5,150 bases of DNA from Bacteroidota bacterium (GTDB taxonomy: Bacteria; Bacteroidota; Bacteroidia; Chitinophagales; Chitinophagaceae), in contig JAEWWO010000250.1 of assembly GCA_023396345.1 (NCBI GenBank), positions 1 to 5,150 of the forward strand, written 5' to 3'. The notes under the pieces were generated by a model. It was not told where the DNA came from, ran no database searches, and saw only the letters and a program-made list of their open reading frames with translations. The position numbers and the translations under genes were made by a program. Below are positions 4,948 to 5,150 of this stretch, piece by piece. Position 1 is the first letter of the stretch. The number at the start of each line of letters is the position of its first letter.

Positions 4948-4978
4948 ATGGCTGTTTGCAAAAGCAGCCATTTTTATT
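4948..4978 (+). terminator. Intrinsic terminator of hpf
   Basis: ATGGCTG (4948-4954) pairs with CAGCCAT (4965-4971). Inside, TTT pairs with AAG (one T-G wobble), closing a GCAA tetraloop at 4958-4961, so the stem is 10 bp. A run of T (4971-4975) then ATT follows. It lies 29 nt after the hpf stop and separates hpf from the tRNA unit. Confidence 0.85.
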
Positions 4979-5008
4979 AAAACAGAAAAAGAAAATTGAA
5001 AAAAAATT

Positions 5009-5037
5009 TTGTCAAACAACTTTTTCCGTTAACTTTG
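5009..5037 (+). promoter_or_regulatory. Promoter of the tRNA-Thr (translation cluster) unit
   Basis: TAACTTTG (5030-5037) matches the -7 consensus TAnnTTTG exactly, and TTG (5009-5011, within TTTTG) lies 18 nt upstream as -33 element. The start would be near 5042-5044, giving a leader of about 48 nt before the tRNA. It is the best-formed promoter on this side of the window, as expected for a stable-RNA unit. Confidence 0.7.
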
Positions 5038-5090
5038 CAATCCCAAATTACGGGAATAGTTCTTTTTTTAATATAAAAAATTAAAAACAA

Positions 5091-5150
5091 GCCGAAGTAG
5101 CTCAGTTGGTAGAGCAACTGATTTGTAATCAGTAGGTCGCAGGTTCGACT
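5091..5150 (+). tRNA. tRNA-Thr (anticodon UGU), 3' end beyond the window
   Basis: The first 60 nt of a tRNA are present: acceptor 5' strand GCCGAAG, TA, D-arm GCTC-AGTTGGTA-GAGC, anticodon arm ACTGA-TTTGTAA-TCAGT with anticodon TGT, variable loop AGGTC, and the start of the T-arm GCAGG-TTCGACT. The 3' halves of the T and acceptor stems and the discriminator are cut off. It reads ACA and probably, by wobble, ACG codons. In Bacteroidota a tRNA-Thr after hpf commonly opens the tRNA-tuf-secE-nusG-rplK cluster, but that continuation is not visible here. Confidence 0.96.

Overview
The window looks like a chromosomal stretch of a member of the Bacteroidota, probably of the Chitinophagales/Sphingobacteriales kind. 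The AT-rich intergenic DNA, the repeated TAnnTTTG-type promoter boxes (instead of sigma70 -10/-35 pairs), the lack of Shine-Dalgarno sequences, the sequence style of the PDH E1-alpha, RecF and short HPF proteins, and the order hpf then tRNA-Thr (in this phylum usually followed by tuf and the secE/nusG/ribosomal-protein cluster) all point that way. The family-level placement is an inference.

Layout. (1) 1-564, minus strand: the N-terminal 188 codons of the pyruvate dehydrogenase E1 alpha subunit (pdhA), read from a GTG start and running off the left edge. (2) 565-769: a divergent intergenic region with a good promoter for pdhA and a TAnnTTTG box only 7 bases before recF. (3) 770-1867, plus: complete recF. 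(4) 1939-2210, plus: the wreck of a type II toxin-antitoxin pair. The antitoxin frame carries an internal amber codon, and the overlapping PIN-type toxin frame is recognisable for only about 17-21 codons before it meets the 3' end of the convergent gene. (5) 2211-2573, minus: a complete DUF2200 protein. (6) 2811-3767, plus: a secreted or lipid-anchored alpha/beta-hydrolase (esterase/lipase type) with a full set of visible catalytic motifs. (7) 3768-4619: about 850 bases with no credible gene. It holds a two-copy direct repeat of 138 bp (414 bp apart, 9 mismatches), a second two-copy repeat of 33 bp that brackets the longer pair, and several perfect hairpins. (8) 4620-4919, plus: a short ribosome hibernation factor (hpf/raiA), with an inverted repeat in its leader and a strong intrinsic terminator behind it. 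(9) 5009-5150: a promoter and the first 60 nt of tRNA-Thr(UGU), cut by the right edge.

How it fits together. The genes are mostly single transcription units (central carbon metabolism, recombinational repair, a small conserved unknown, an exported hydrolase, ribosome hibernation), and no multi-gene operon is visible. hpf and the tRNA are separated by a terminator and a new promoter, so the hibernation factor is expressed independently of the translation cluster. I found no convincing new multi-gene system. The parts most worth a second look are the decayed toxin-antitoxin remnant, the bracketed intergenic repeat nest, the structured leader of hpf, and the likely leaderless recF message.
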